Assembly: GCF_000968535.2 (NCBI RefSeq)
Contig: NC_016112.1
Span: 2,356,001 to 2,420,000, forward strand
Length of the DNA stretch: 64,000 bases
Origin: Methylotuvimicrobium alcaliphilum 20Z
GTDB lineage: Bacteria; Pseudomonadota; Gammaproteobacteria; Methylococcales; Methylomonadaceae
Direction: 5' to 3'
Positions 35,930 to 44,718 of the stretch are shown here, piece by piece. The translations under genes and the position numbers were made by a program. The notes under the pieces are model-generated. The model did not search any database. It was not told the DNA's origin and was given only the letters and a program-made list of their open reading frames with translations. The number at the start of each line of letters is the position of its first letter. Positions within the stretch are counted from its first letter, which is position 1.

Positions 35930-37287
35930 TGATCCTTAATTCGGTAAACCACTTGCTCCGAACCGAAAATCAAGCGTTGCCCCGGCTTGATCGTTGCCCA
36001 GACCCGATTGGCAAGTTTGGCATGATCGACAAAAACGCCGTTGGTAGAATCCAAGTCCATGACCAGTAGGCCGCGTCGCTCATGCCATCGTAACTGGGCA
36101 TGGCATCTAGAAACATCGGTCTGCTCGATCACGAAGCTCACCTGATTCGGATCACGGCCCAACTTATAGATAACGCCCGGCTGCAAAGTCAATACCGGCC
36201 ACTGCTTCTTTTCCGGATGCAATACAATCGCCACCGTAGGGTTTGGCAATGGCTGCGGTTTTGGAAACCCTTTCGAGTCGCGCTTGATAAAGCCTGCAGG
36301 ATGGCCGGACGGCATTTTTTCGCCCCACTTTTTTCGATACCATTCGCTCAATACATGGCTATCGACGATAGCCGGAGAATGCTTCCGTTGTTGCCGGAGC
36401 GTCACGGCCAAAAGCAATGCCAAGACGACCACAATCGCGATCAAGCCCTGATGATCGCTCGCCATGGGCTTACATAGTGAATGATCGAGACTAAAATCAA
36501 TGCGATGGGAACGTAAAGCTTGAATCAATTCATCCGACTGTATCGAAAAAAAAGTCCCTTCGTTGATGTCCAATCCGATTTGGTTTGGCGCACGGCCGCC
36601 TGAAGCATCCACGGCATGGATCCCGCTTCTGGCTTTCGCAACATTGACGCCAACGACCCGACCGCACGCATCGAGCAAAGGACCGCCACTGTTGCCGGTA
36701 TTCACCGTGGCATCGTGCTCAAACAATGCGATCGCGCGGCCGCCGCTCGTCAACGGAAATAATTGCCGTGCCGAAATGACGCCGCGTTTGATTTTAGGAT
36801 CGATGAAGGCAGGATTCTCGGGGCTATTATCCGAAGCACCCGGAAAACCGATCGATACCACCTCTTGATTTTTTACGACGTCGGCCGCCTTGGTCAACGG
36901 TAAGGGCGGCAAAGGCCAGCTATCGATTTTGAGAATGGCCAAATCCTGTTCGGCGGAAGACCAAACAATATCCACGCGATGCAATTTGGCTTGCGGAACG
37001 ATCGCCTCGACCGCTACCAACTCGACTTGCGCCTGCATTGCGTTCTCGACGACATGATGATTACTGATGAAATAACCCTGGCCGTTAATCGCAAATGCGC
37101 TTCCGCTGGATAACGCATTGAAATGGCCGGGCCGGGCATTATCAATCGCCACCACACGAATCACCGCCCTATCCAATCGCTCCCAATCGACCGCTTGGTC
37201 CCGGCAAGCCGATAGAGACAAGAGCATCGTCAAGGCCAGCAACCCCCCGCGAAGAATCAATCGTCTAGTCATTTTGGTCCGGTTCAT
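35926..37287 (-). CDS. Trypsin-like protease with FHA domain, membrane-anchored
   Basis: 453 residues. An N-terminal signal ends in a lipobox-like LSAC. The chymotrypsin/HtrA-like domain (about 40-260) keeps the triad: His in FISNHHVVE, Asp in SAEQDLAIL, Ser in NTGNSGGPL. A membrane segment (about 283-303) is followed by a cytoplasmic FHA domain (about 365-453; KLGRDPNQVSFVIEQTDVSR). The protease faces the periplasm and the FHA domain can read threonine phosphorylation inside. Overlaps the DUF2135 gene by 4 bp and the PP2C gene by 23 bp; a start at 37272 would shorten the latter overlap. Confidence 0.88.
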   Translation of the reverse strand: MNRTKMTRRLILRGGLLALTMLLSLSACRDQAVDWERLDRAVIRVVAIDNARPGHFNALSSGSAFAINGQGYFISNHHVVENAMQAQVELVAVEAIVPQAKLHRVDIVWSSAEQDLAILKIDSWPLPPLPLTKAADVVKNQEVVSIGFPGASDNSPENPAFIDPKIKRGVISARQLFPLTSGGRAIALFEHDATVNTGNSGGPLLDACGRVVGVNVAKARSGIHAVDASGGRAPNQIGLDINEGTFFSIQSDELIQALRSHRIDFSLDHSLCKPMASDHQGLIAIVVVLALLLAVTLRQQRKHSPAIVDSHVLSEWYRKKWGEKMPSGHPAGFIKRDSKGFPKPQPLPNPTVAIVLHPEKKQWPVLTLQPGVIYKLGRDPNQVSFVIEQTDVSRCHAQLRWHERRGLLVMDLDSTNGVFVDHAKLANRVWATIKPGQRLIFGSEQVVYRIKDH

Positions 37288-38299
37288 GTTGAAGCGATGG
37301 GTCTAGGGCTTTCGAAGACGAAGGGATAACGACATCATCCGTTCGTAAAACGTTTGATTCAGTGGACTCATCTTCCTTCGCGGCGGCTATGCGATGGTCC
37401 GGTTCATTGTCGAACGGCATCGCACTACCTGCCGGTTGGGTTGGCCAGAGCGTCTTATCCAACCACCCGTAAGCCTCTGCAATCAGGCCGGCGACGGCCA
37501 GTGCAATCAGAAAAACCGGACGGCAACGGCGCTGTTTGACCGATTTGGAATGCTCTCCTTCGCAGAAAACCGTCAATACTGTCGTATTATCCTGGCCCGG
37601 TAACCGGGCCTGCGCGACGGCCGACAATAGACAGTCGGCCGTTTGCTGCGCGTCATGCCCTTCCTTCATCAAGGCATGAATTTCCGGATCGGTGAGCGTA
37701 TGAATACCGTCGCTGGCCAGCAAGAAGCGGTCGCCCGGATGGACCGGCAAACCTTCATTCGGGCAATCGATGAAGGTAATCTCTTCGCTCGTCACCGCGC
37801 TGGTAATCGTATGATACTCAGGATGTTGCAGGGCTTCCTCCCGGCTCATTCGCCCGCACTCGACGTCTTCCAGCAAAACTTCTGCAAACGCATGGTTCGC
37901 ATTCAAACGCTGCCAATGACCTTGGCTCAAGCGGTACAAAGGACTGTCGCCGACACTTAACCAAAAAGCCCTGCCTTCAACCAAGGCCAAAGCCACCAGA
38001 GTGGTCCCCATATCGGCCTCTCCTGCTGACGATTGTTCGCAGAGCTGTTTTAAATGCGCATGAGCGGATTGCAAAGCGGCCGTCAACACCGATGGCATGC
38101 TGGCGTTTGTCCGGTCTTTGAAAGACCGAACAAACGCTTTGGTGACTTGCTCGCTGGCGATCGCTCCACCAGAATAGCCGCCCATGCCGTCGGCCACGAT
38201 AAAAACCTTCGCATCCTGACTGTCAAACGTGGCGAAATAATCTTGTTGTTCGCTGCGTTCGCCGAGGGTTTGGCCGTTACCGATGGAATCTCTGTTCAA
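37265..38299 (-). CDS. PP2C phosphatase with C-terminal membrane segment
   Basis: 344 residues. PP2C metal-binding motifs are complete: VADGMGGYSGG (about 36), MGTTLVAL, SVGDSPLYRL, LASDGIHTL (about 195) and QDNTTVLTV. A membrane helix follows (PVFLIALAVAGLIAEAYG, about 262-280) and an acidic tail. PP2C enzymes remove phosphate from Ser/Thr and would reset kinase marks in this operon. Membrane anchoring places it beside the kinases. About 90 bp separates it from kinase gene A. Confidence 0.93.
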   Translation of the reverse strand: MNRDSIGNGQTLGERSEQQDYFATFDSQDAKVFIVADGMGGYSGGAIASEQVTKAFVRSFKDRTNASMPSVLTAALQSAHAHLKQLCEQSSAGEADMGTTLVALALVEGRAFWLSVGDSPLYRLSQGHWQRLNANHAFAEVLLEDVECGRMSREEALQHPEYHTITSAVTSEEITFIDCPNEGLPVHPGDRFLLASDGIHTLTDPEIHALMKEGHDAQQTADCLLSAVAQARLPGQDNTTVLTVFCEGEHSKSVKQRRCRPVFLIALAVAGLIAEAYGWLDKTLWPTQPAGSAMPFDNEPDHRIAAAKEDESTESNVLRTDDVVIPSSSKALDPSLQHEPDQND

Positions 38300-38391
38300 T
38301 GGCGGATTACCTGTGGTTAGTTTGGTTATAGATCAATTAGACATAACGGACAAGTGTGTTGCCGGTTTGGTTTGTTTTCAAAAAACAAAAA

Positions 38392-38517
38392 TCACTGTCC
38401 GCCGCGCACCAAACGAACGTGGTAGTTGAGGGTCTTAAGGTTGAAGCCGACAGAGCCATTGCAGAAATGCACGAGCCACGCGCCGTTCGAATGGTAGGCA
38501 TACGGCGACGAAGACCA
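38392..38517 (-). other. Candidate DGR variable region VR-A
   Basis: 42 codons from TGG TCT TCG to the TGA stop. Compared with VR-C (42701-42826), 28 codons are identical base for base and 14 differ, by 21 substitutions at codon positions 1 or 2 only. Every variable codon ends in C or T, so all fit a template of mainly AAC/AAT codons mutated at adenines. The invariant GC-rich tail GTGCGCGGCGGACAG is the expected place for an IMH-type sequence. A TTTGTTTT/AAAACAAA hairpin follows the stop. Confidence 0.8.
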
Positions 38518-39864
38518 AAATACCCAAGATGTAGTATTGGGAAAAGCGTCCGGATGGATCGTAGGCTTTTGGTGTTTGCCCTCACATACATTCCCAGTGT
38601 CATTCCAGGTTTTAGGCGAATCAGTCGAACAATATATCAAGGTTTTCAGTTCATCAATCGTCGGCACGCGCCAATCGCGATAACCGGCAAATACTGTTTG
38701 TCGTGCTGCTTCAATGGCTTCATCGTACTTGTACTTTTTCGCCTTGCCCATACAACCTTGGTTTTGCCAAACTTGTCCAAGACTGCAGCGCATCCATTGT
38801 AGACCCGTTGTCATATCAGTCACGGTACCGTCTCCATTATCCCGATAACGGCCGGCGATGAGTTCTTCTTGTTTTGCTTTAGGCTTTATTATCCCTTGTT
38901 TGCTCTTTTCAGTGGCCAGTCTTTCCGCTTCAGGCTGTTTTTTGGGGGTTTGATGGATCTTGCCTTGCAGCAAATATTGAAACTCTCTTACCGTTTGCGG
39001 TCGGTTTTTGCCGCGAAATTCTAAGGCACGATCGATCGCGGCCAAAAAAGCCGGGCTGTAGCTTTGGCTTTCGAGTCTGCCGCTGAGCGGTTGATAGGGG
39101 TCGGGTTCGTCTTCGGTCAACGCCATGCTGCGTTCGGTCGCTTCCGGCGGGGCATTGCCGGTAATTGCCCGATATAAGGTTGCGCCCAGCGCATAGATGT
39201 CGGTCCACGGTCCTTGTCTGCCTTGGCTGCTGTATTGTTCGAACGGAGCGAATCCGGCGCTGACCACCACGCTCAAGCTGCGGCTGCGTTCGCCCAAGGC
39301 CATTCGGGCCGCGCCGAAATCGATCAGGATCGGCGTGCTGTTGGTACGGAGAAAGATATTGTCCGGTTTGATGTCACGGTGCAGAAAATCGGCCTGATGC
39401 ACCGCACGGACGCCGTCGAGTACCGGCAGAAAAATCGACAGCGCTTCGGCTTCGTTCAAGGGCCGTTGGAGCCGGTCCAGGTAGGCACTCAAGCTCTCGC
39501 CTTGTTCGTAGTCCATCACGATGTAGGCCGTGCTGTGTGCGGTAAAGTACCGGAACACTTGGACGATATTCGGGTGTTTGAATTGCGCCAGCGTTTGGGC
39601 TTCAGCCATGAAACGTTCCAGACCCCATTGATAAGCATCTTGGTCGCGGGTCGATTTCGGCGCTACCGTGACCGAGGCTTCGCGGACCGCCAAGTCGGTC
39701 GGCAAGTATTCCTTGATCACGACCGGTTTGTTCAGGTGTAAGTCCTGTGCCAGATAGGTGATACCGAAACCGCCGGCGCCCAAGACCGCGTCGATTCGGT
39801 ATTCTTGCAGTTGAAAACCAAGCGGTAGCGCGTTTTTGTAGTCGTTATCGGGTGTCATGGTCAT
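38392..39864 (-). CDS. Ser/Thr kinase with C-terminal DUF1566 sensor (kinase A)
   Basis: 490 residues. Kinase domain (about 18-290): P-loop LGAGGFGITYLA, Lys in VVIKEYLP, catalytic HRDIKPDN, LIDFGAAR, and an APFEQY activation segment. After a Lys/Glu-rich linker the C-terminal part (about 335-490) is a DUF1566 domain (AGRYRDNGDGTVTDMTTGLQ to VRLVRGGQ), a C-type-lectin-like fold. No membrane helix is obvious in the linker. The last 42 codons are a candidate DGR variable region. The kinase part is nearly identical to that of gene B, indicating recent duplication. Intact. Confidence 0.9.
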   Translation of the reverse strand: MTMTPDNDYKNALPLGFQLQEYRIDAVLGAGGFGITYLAQDLHLNKPVVIKEYLPTDLAVREASVTVAPKSTRDQDAYQWGLERFMAEAQTLAQFKHPNIVQVFRYFTAHSTAYIVMDYEQGESLSAYLDRLQRPLNEAEALSIFLPVLDGVRAVHQADFLHRDIKPDNIFLRTNSTPILIDFGAARMALGERSRSLSVVVSAGFAPFEQYSSQGRQGPWTDIYALGATLYRAITGNAPPEATERSMALTEDEPDPYQPLSGRLESQSYSPAFLAAIDRALEFRGKNRPQTVREFQYLLQGKIHQTPKKQPEAERLATEKSKQGIIKPKAKQEELIAGRYRDNGDGTVTDMTTGLQWMRCSLGQVWQNQGCMGKAKKYKYDEAIEAARQTVFAGYRDWRVPTIDELKTLIYCSTDSPKTWNDTGNVCEGKHQKPTIHPDAFPNTTSWVFWSSSPYAYHSNGAWLVHFCNGSVGFNLKTLNYHVRLVRGGQ

Positions 39865-39975
39865 TGTTTTTATTATTCCCTCGGTCTCAGGCTTAGTTCA
39901 ACAAAGCGCTCAGGCGGCAAAAAAGAGACCATCGTAGTGTGTTAGGATTGATCATTTTAAATGCAAAAATCAAAA

Positions 39976-41694
39976 TCACTGTCCGCTGCGAACAAGGCGA
40001 ACGTGGTAGCCACTGGTCTTACGTGCATCGGATTGGAAATAGCCATAGTAAAAATCTACGTACCAAGCGTAACTTAAACTGGTGGGCGACGAAGACCAGA
40101 AAACCGAAGCAGGTGTGTTAGGAAAAGCAGTCCGATGAATCGTTGACCTTTGATAATTCCCTGAGCATGAACTTTTAGTATCATTCCACATTTTAGGCGA
40201 ATCGCTAGAGCAATAAATCAAGGTTTTCAATTCAAAAATTGTCGGCTCGCGCCAGTCACGATAACCGGCAAAGACAATTTGTTGCCCCGCATTAAGTGCG
40301 TCATTGAATGTGTATCGTTTCGCCTCCCCCATACAGGTTCCATTTTGCCAGATTTGGCCTAGACTGCAGCGCATCCATTGCAGTCCCATAGCTATATCGG
40401 TTAACGTGCCATCCCCGTTATCCCGATAGCGGCCGGCAATCAAACCTTGTTGTCTGGTTTGTGTCTTGGCTTTTTCCAATTGACGTTTTTCATCGGCTAG
40501 CTTTTCTGCATCGACCCGAAGTCTCGCCTCTTGCTGTTTTCGATTTTCCTCAGATAGACGCTCAACTTGCGCTGCACGTTGAGTTTGCTCTTGCTAGAAA
40601 AAGATTGCCATAAGCATGGTGAAGAAAATGATGGGAATAATAAGGTAAATAATACTTATAGCAATAACTGTTTCAATAAATAAGCGTATTCCAAAAGGAG
40701 GAGCTTTCGGCTTGGCAGAGCTTGCGGTGCCGGTTTTTTTCGGCCGCGACTCTGCCGCTTCAGGCTGTTTTTTGGGAGTTTGATGGATTTTGCCTTGCAG
40801 TAAATATTGAAACGCTCTCACCGTTGGCGGCCGGTCTTTGCCGCGAAATGCCAGGGCCCGGTCGATCGCGGCTAAAAAAGCCGAGCTGTAGCCTTGGCTT
40901 TCGAGTCTGCCGCTGAGCGGTTGATACGGGTCGAGTTCGTCTTCGGTCAGCGCCATGCTGCGTTCGGTCGCTTCCGGCGGGGCATTGCCGGTAATTGCCC
41001 GATAGAAAGTGGCGCCCAGCGCATAGATGTCGGTCCACGGGCCTTGCTTACCCTGGCTGCTGTATTGTTCGAACGGGGCGAATCCGGCGCTGACCACCAC
41101 GCTCAAGCTGCGGCTGCGTTCGCCCAAGGCCATTCGGGCCGCGCCGAAATCGATCAAGATCGGTGTGCTGTTGGCCCGCAGAAAGATATTGTCCGGTTTG
41201 ATGTCGCGGTGCAGAAATTCGGCCTGATGAACGGCGCGCACGCCATCGAGCACCGGCAGAAAAATCGACAGCGCTTCGGTTTCAGTCAAAGGTCGTTGGA
41301 GCCGGTCCAGGTAGGCATTCAAGCTCTCGCCTTGTTCGTAGTCCATCACGATATAGGCCGTGCCGTGTGCGGTAAAGTACCGGAACACTTGGACAATATT
41401 CGGGTGTTTGAATTGCGCCAGCGTTTGGGCTTCAGCCATGAAACGTTCCAGACCCCATTGATAAGCATCTTGGTCACGGGTCGATTTCGGCGCTACCGTG
41501 ACCGAGGCTTCGCGGACCGCCAAGTCGGTCGGCAAGTATTCCTTGATCACGACCGGTTTGTTCAGGTGTAAGTCCTGCGCTAGGTATGTAATACCGAAGC
41601 CGCCGGCGCCCAAAACCGCATCGATCCGGTATTCGTGCAATTGAAAGCCGAGCGGCAGCGCGTTTTTGTAGTCGTTATCGGGTGTCATGGTCAT
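39976..41694 (-). pseudogene. Ser/Thr kinase-DUF1566 gene with in-frame amber codon (kinase B)
   Basis: One reading frame from 41694 to 39976, interrupted by a TAG at 40594-40596. Before it: a kinase domain nearly identical to A (LGAGGFGITYLA, HRDIKPDN, LIDFGAAR) and a membrane helix (IETVIAISIIYLIIPIIFF). After it: a coiled coil (QTQRAAQVERLSEENRK) and a DUF1566 domain ending VRLVRSGQ. Without the stop the product would be about 572 residues. Its C-terminal 42 codons differ from A and C also at third positions, so it has not been rewritten with them recently. The kinase half could still be made, lacking its sensor. Confidence 0.85.
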
Positions 41695-41742
41695 GGATTA
41701 TCGCTATTGCGTTGGTTATCCTAAAAAATTCAGTCAGATATC

Positions 41743-41864
41743 GTGGAATCCGTTCGTGTTGAGCTTGTCGAAACATGAGCGGATTCCACGCGCCCCCATT
41801 GGGTGAGCATTCTCAATCCCGCAACCCTTCGACAGGCTCAGGGCGAACGGGATTGAGAATGCTC
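41743..41864. repeat. Two dispersed-repeat hairpins between kinase B and PP2C
   Basis: First: GTGGAATCCG (41743-41752) and CGGATTCCAC (41780-41789) flank a segment containing AGCTTGTCGAAA. Second: a perfect 17-bp stem, GAGCATTCTCAATCCCG (41805-41821) with its complement at 41848-41864, around CCCTTCGACAGGCTCAGGG. The second stem overlaps the stop codon of the PP2C gene at 41863. Such units with a TTCGACAGGCTCAGG core are common dispersed repeats in proteobacteria and may end transcription or protect mRNA 3' ends. Confidence 0.7.
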
Positions 41865-42666
41865 AACTTGATTTTTTAGACTCATCTACCCGTATCGCGA
41901 TGGCCGAGTAGTTGTCATGTTCGCCGGATGCTCGACTCAATAACCGTTGTCGCAGTGCGTTCAGCCAGTCTTGCGGCGTATCGGTTTGCGCCAGGTCGGC
42001 CAGCATTTCGTGTTCTTCGATATATTCCCAGAAACCGTCACTGCACAGTAGAAAGGCATCGCCGGCTTGTAGCTTCTGTTCGGTCTTGGCGATGGTCGGT
42101 TTCGGCAGGTTCGGTTCGCCTAGACAGCTCAGTAAGCGATTGCGGTCGGGGTGATGTCGGATTTGTTTTGCGTCGATGTCACCGGTAGCAACCAGCATTT
42201 GCGGAACGCTGTGGTCTTTGGTTTGAAAATGAATACCGCCGTCTCGAAAAAAATACAGCCGCGAATCGCCCAGATGCGCCCATAAAACACGGTCGGCTTG
42301 GCGCAACAACAACACTAAGGTGGTGCGCATGCCGGCCAAGTCGGGATCGTTTTGTTGCTGCCGGCGCAGTCCGTGTTGCGCGGCCGTGAACAAGGCCGTT
42401 ATATTTTCTTGGGTCGATTGCGAGCTTTGACGATAAGCCTCGCGTATCGTCGTCACGGCGGTTTCTGCCGCGACCTCCCCGCCGCCGTGTCCGCCCAGGC
42501 CATCCGCCAATAGCCAGGCTTCGCCGTCGTCAACCGATTCATGCGCCACGGCGTCTTGATTGATCGCGCGGCCGCCGGTTTCGCTCAGCGAAGCGGTATG
42601 GCAGCGAATACCGGCATCATCGGGGCTTGTTTTGTGACGGCGGAAAAGAGACCATTTAGGTGTCAT
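41863..42666 (-). CDS. Soluble PP2C-family phosphatase
   Basis: 267 residues with a full set of PP2C motifs: GGRAINQDAV, LLADGLGGHGGGE, GMRTTLVLLL, AHLGDSRLYFF, LLCSDGFWEY and GEHDNYSAIAIRV. No membrane helix, unlike the PP2C at 37265. Probable role: dephosphorylation of the operon's kinases and FHA ligands. It lies 35 bp after kinase gene C and is followed by a repeat hairpin, so downstream expression may be reduced. Confidence 0.93.
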   Translation of the reverse strand: MTPKWSLFRRHKTSPDDAGIRCHTASLSETGGRAINQDAVAHESVDDGEAWLLADGLGGHGGGEVAAETAVTTIREAYRQSSQSTQENITALFTAAQHGLRRQQQNDPDLAGMRTTLVLLLRQADRVLWAHLGDSRLYFFRDGGIHFQTKDHSVPQMLVATGDIDAKQIRHHPDRNRLLSCLGEPNLPKPTIAKTEQKLQAGDAFLLCSDGFWEYIEEHEMLADLAQTDTPQDWLNALRQRLLSRASGEHDNYSAIAIRVDESKKSS

Positions 42667-42700
42667 AAGGTGTAGTCATCATTAATGCAAAAAACAAAAA

Positions 42701-42826
42701 TCACTGTCCGCCGCGCACCAAACGAACGCGGTAGTGGCTGGTCTTACTGCTGCTGCCGACATGGCCATTGTAGAAATGCACGTACCACGCGACGCCCGAA
42801 ACGTCGGCATGCGGCGACGAAGACCA
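42701..42826 (-). other. Candidate DGR variable region VR-C
   Basis: The last 42 codons of gene C, TGG TCT TCG to TGA, partner of VR-A. The 21 differences from VR-A are confined to first and second positions of 14 codons ending in C or T. The DNA just upstream differs at third positions in the normal way. The 3' tail GTGCGCGGCGGACAGTGA and the T-rich sequence after it are shared with VR-A. Confidence 0.8.
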
Positions 42827-43286
42827 AACAAAGGAAGCGGATGTATTAGGAAAAGCGCTCTGTTGGATCGTGGGCCTTTGGTAATCACCTCCACACACTT
42901 CTCCAGTGTCATTCCAGGTTTTAGGCAATCCGCTCGAACAATATATCAAGGTTTTCAATTCAGCAATCGTCGGCACGCGCCAATCGCTATGGCCGGCAAA
43001 GACCCTTTGTCGTCCGGCTTGGAGCGCGTCATCGAAGGTATATCTTGACGCTTCACCAGTACACGTTGAATTTTGCCAAGTTTGGCCAAGACTGCAGCGC
43101 ATCCATTGCAGACCCGTGGTGATATCGGTTACGGTGCCATCTCCATTATCCCGGTAGCGGTCGGGAATTAAAGACTCATATCCCTGTTGGATATAAAACG
43201 CTAATGTCAAAACAGCGCCAAGCCCAGCAAGCAGCCACATGTGAATAGGCGTTTTTTTGTTGGAGGCTTTAACGGGGGCTGGTTCG

Positions 43287-44718
43287 CATAAGCGCCAACT
43301 TAAGACGCAAGACCTTGATTCACAGTTGAAAAATCAAGATGTGGCCACAACATAGAGTATTTTTACCGACGAAAGTGAAAATCCCTATGAAGCAGCCACA
43401 GCTAACAGATACCCTTTTTGATGACTTTTTGCAAGAGCTTCCAGCAGATTTCCAGGAGCAGGCCTATGAATTACAGGCGTTTGCACGGGCACGGAAAATC
43501 CGATCACCGTTGCAATTATTACAGTTAGTCCTGTTGTATTGCGGACTGGACTTGTCGTTGCGCAGCTGTGCCGGCGAAGTTGCCAAGCTTCAAGGCTATT
43601 TGAGCGACACGGCGGTGACCAAGCGACTGGCGGCCTGCGTGGCGTGGATCAAGTCGTTACTGAAGCGTGTGTTCGGATTGGATAAACAGATTAACAATGG
43701 CTCCTTGAATTTCATTGTGATTGACGGTTCGACCGTGCAAGAACCCGGCGCGAAAGAAACAACGTATCGCTTGCATGTGGCGATCGACTTGATGAGCTTG
43801 ACACTCCGCGAGGTCAACGTCACGACCGATAAAGTCGGCGAGAGCTTGGATCACTATCAGTTGACTGCAGGTGATGTCGCGTTGCTTGATCGAGGCTACA
43901 ACCAACCGAAGTCTTTAGTCCCGGTCATTGATCGCGGCGGCCACGTCGTGCTGCGCTACAATCCACACAGCATGACCCTTTACGAACGGTGCAACGAACC
44001 GAAAGGTGTTAAAATCGATTGGGAACAGCGCATACGCGATTTGAATGGTCAGCCGGGTGCGATACCCGTTTATCTGTGCCATCAAGACAAACGTATTGAA
44101 GGCGTGGTGCATGCGATGCCGTTACCGCCGGAACAGGCGGCGCAAGCACGCCGCAAAGCGAAACAACGCGCGCGTGATAAAGGTCGCACGGCGAGCCAAA
44201 AGACCTTGATGCTGAGCGGCTGGGTGTTGATTTTTACTTCGCTCCCCGAAGCGCTGCTCGACACGAAATCAATCGCTGAGCTCTACCGGGTTCGCTGGCA
44301 AGTGGAGCTGGTCATAAAGCGGCTAAAGAGCTTGCTTGATATCGACCGGCTACGCGCCCGAAAAGACAGCAAGCTGGCGGATTTATATTTGCATGGCAAG
44401 TTACTGTTTGCTGCAGTGACTCAAAAAATAGCGCAGCGCCGATTCGGCCGGGCGGCCACCACAATGGACGGTGATCGTTCGATTACCCATTGGCGTTTAT
44501 GGCGCACGATCGCCAATGAGATCAAGGCAGGACTTACGGCTTGTTTTCCAATAAATAAGCGATTTATCGATGACTGCACAAAAAGCCTCTGTGAGCGTCC
44601 GCGCAAGAGAAAGCTTCAGGGTTTGCCGGGGCGTGTTTTGGAGCTCATTATTGAAGGTCGGGGAGGTGGCGTTAGTCTTACTTAATCAAATACTTAGATT
44701 CTTAAGTTGGCGCTTATG
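43287..44718 (+). mobile_element. IS4-family insertion sequence
   Basis: 1432 bp with perfect 18-bp terminal inverted repeats, CATAAGCGCCAACTTAAG at 43287-43304 and its complement ending at 44718. The flanks carry an 11-bp direct duplication, GGGCTGGTTCG, at 43276-43286 and 44719-44729. One transposase gene fills the element. The intact ends and duplication show a recent simple insertion into kinase gene C. Confidence 0.95.
43387..44685 (+). CDS. IS4-family DDE transposase
   Basis: 432 residues from the ATG at 43387; a start at 43339 is possible. DDE motifs are visible: first Asp in FIVIDGSTVQEP (about residue 118), second in ALLDRGYNQPKS (about 178), and the IS4 signature Y-x2-R-x3-E-x6-K in YRVRWQVELVIKRLK (about 315-330). 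Length and motifs match intact IS4 enzymes, which move DNA by hairpin cut-and-paste. Opposite in direction to the interrupted operon. Confidence 0.93.
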   Translation: MKQPQLTDTLFDDFLQELPADFQEQAYELQAFARARKIRSPLQLLQLVLLYCGLDLSLRSCAGEVAKLQGYLSDTAVTKRLAACVAWIKSLLKRVFGLDKQINNGSLNFIVIDGSTVQEPGAKETTYRLHVAIDLMSLTLREVNVTTDKVGESLDHYQLTAGDVALLDRGYNQPKSLVPVIDRGGHVVLRYNPHSMTLYERCNEPKGVKIDWEQRIRDLNGQPGAIPVYLCHQDKRIEGVVHAMPLPPEQAAQARRKAKQRARDKGRTASQKTLMLSGWVLIFTSLPEALLDTKSIAELYRVRWQVELVIKRLKSLLDIDRLRARKDSKLADLYLHGKLLFAAVTQKIAQRRFGRAATTMDGDRSITHWRLWRTIANEIKAGLTACFPINKRFIDDCTKSLCERPRKRKLQGLPGRVLELIIEGRGGGVSLT

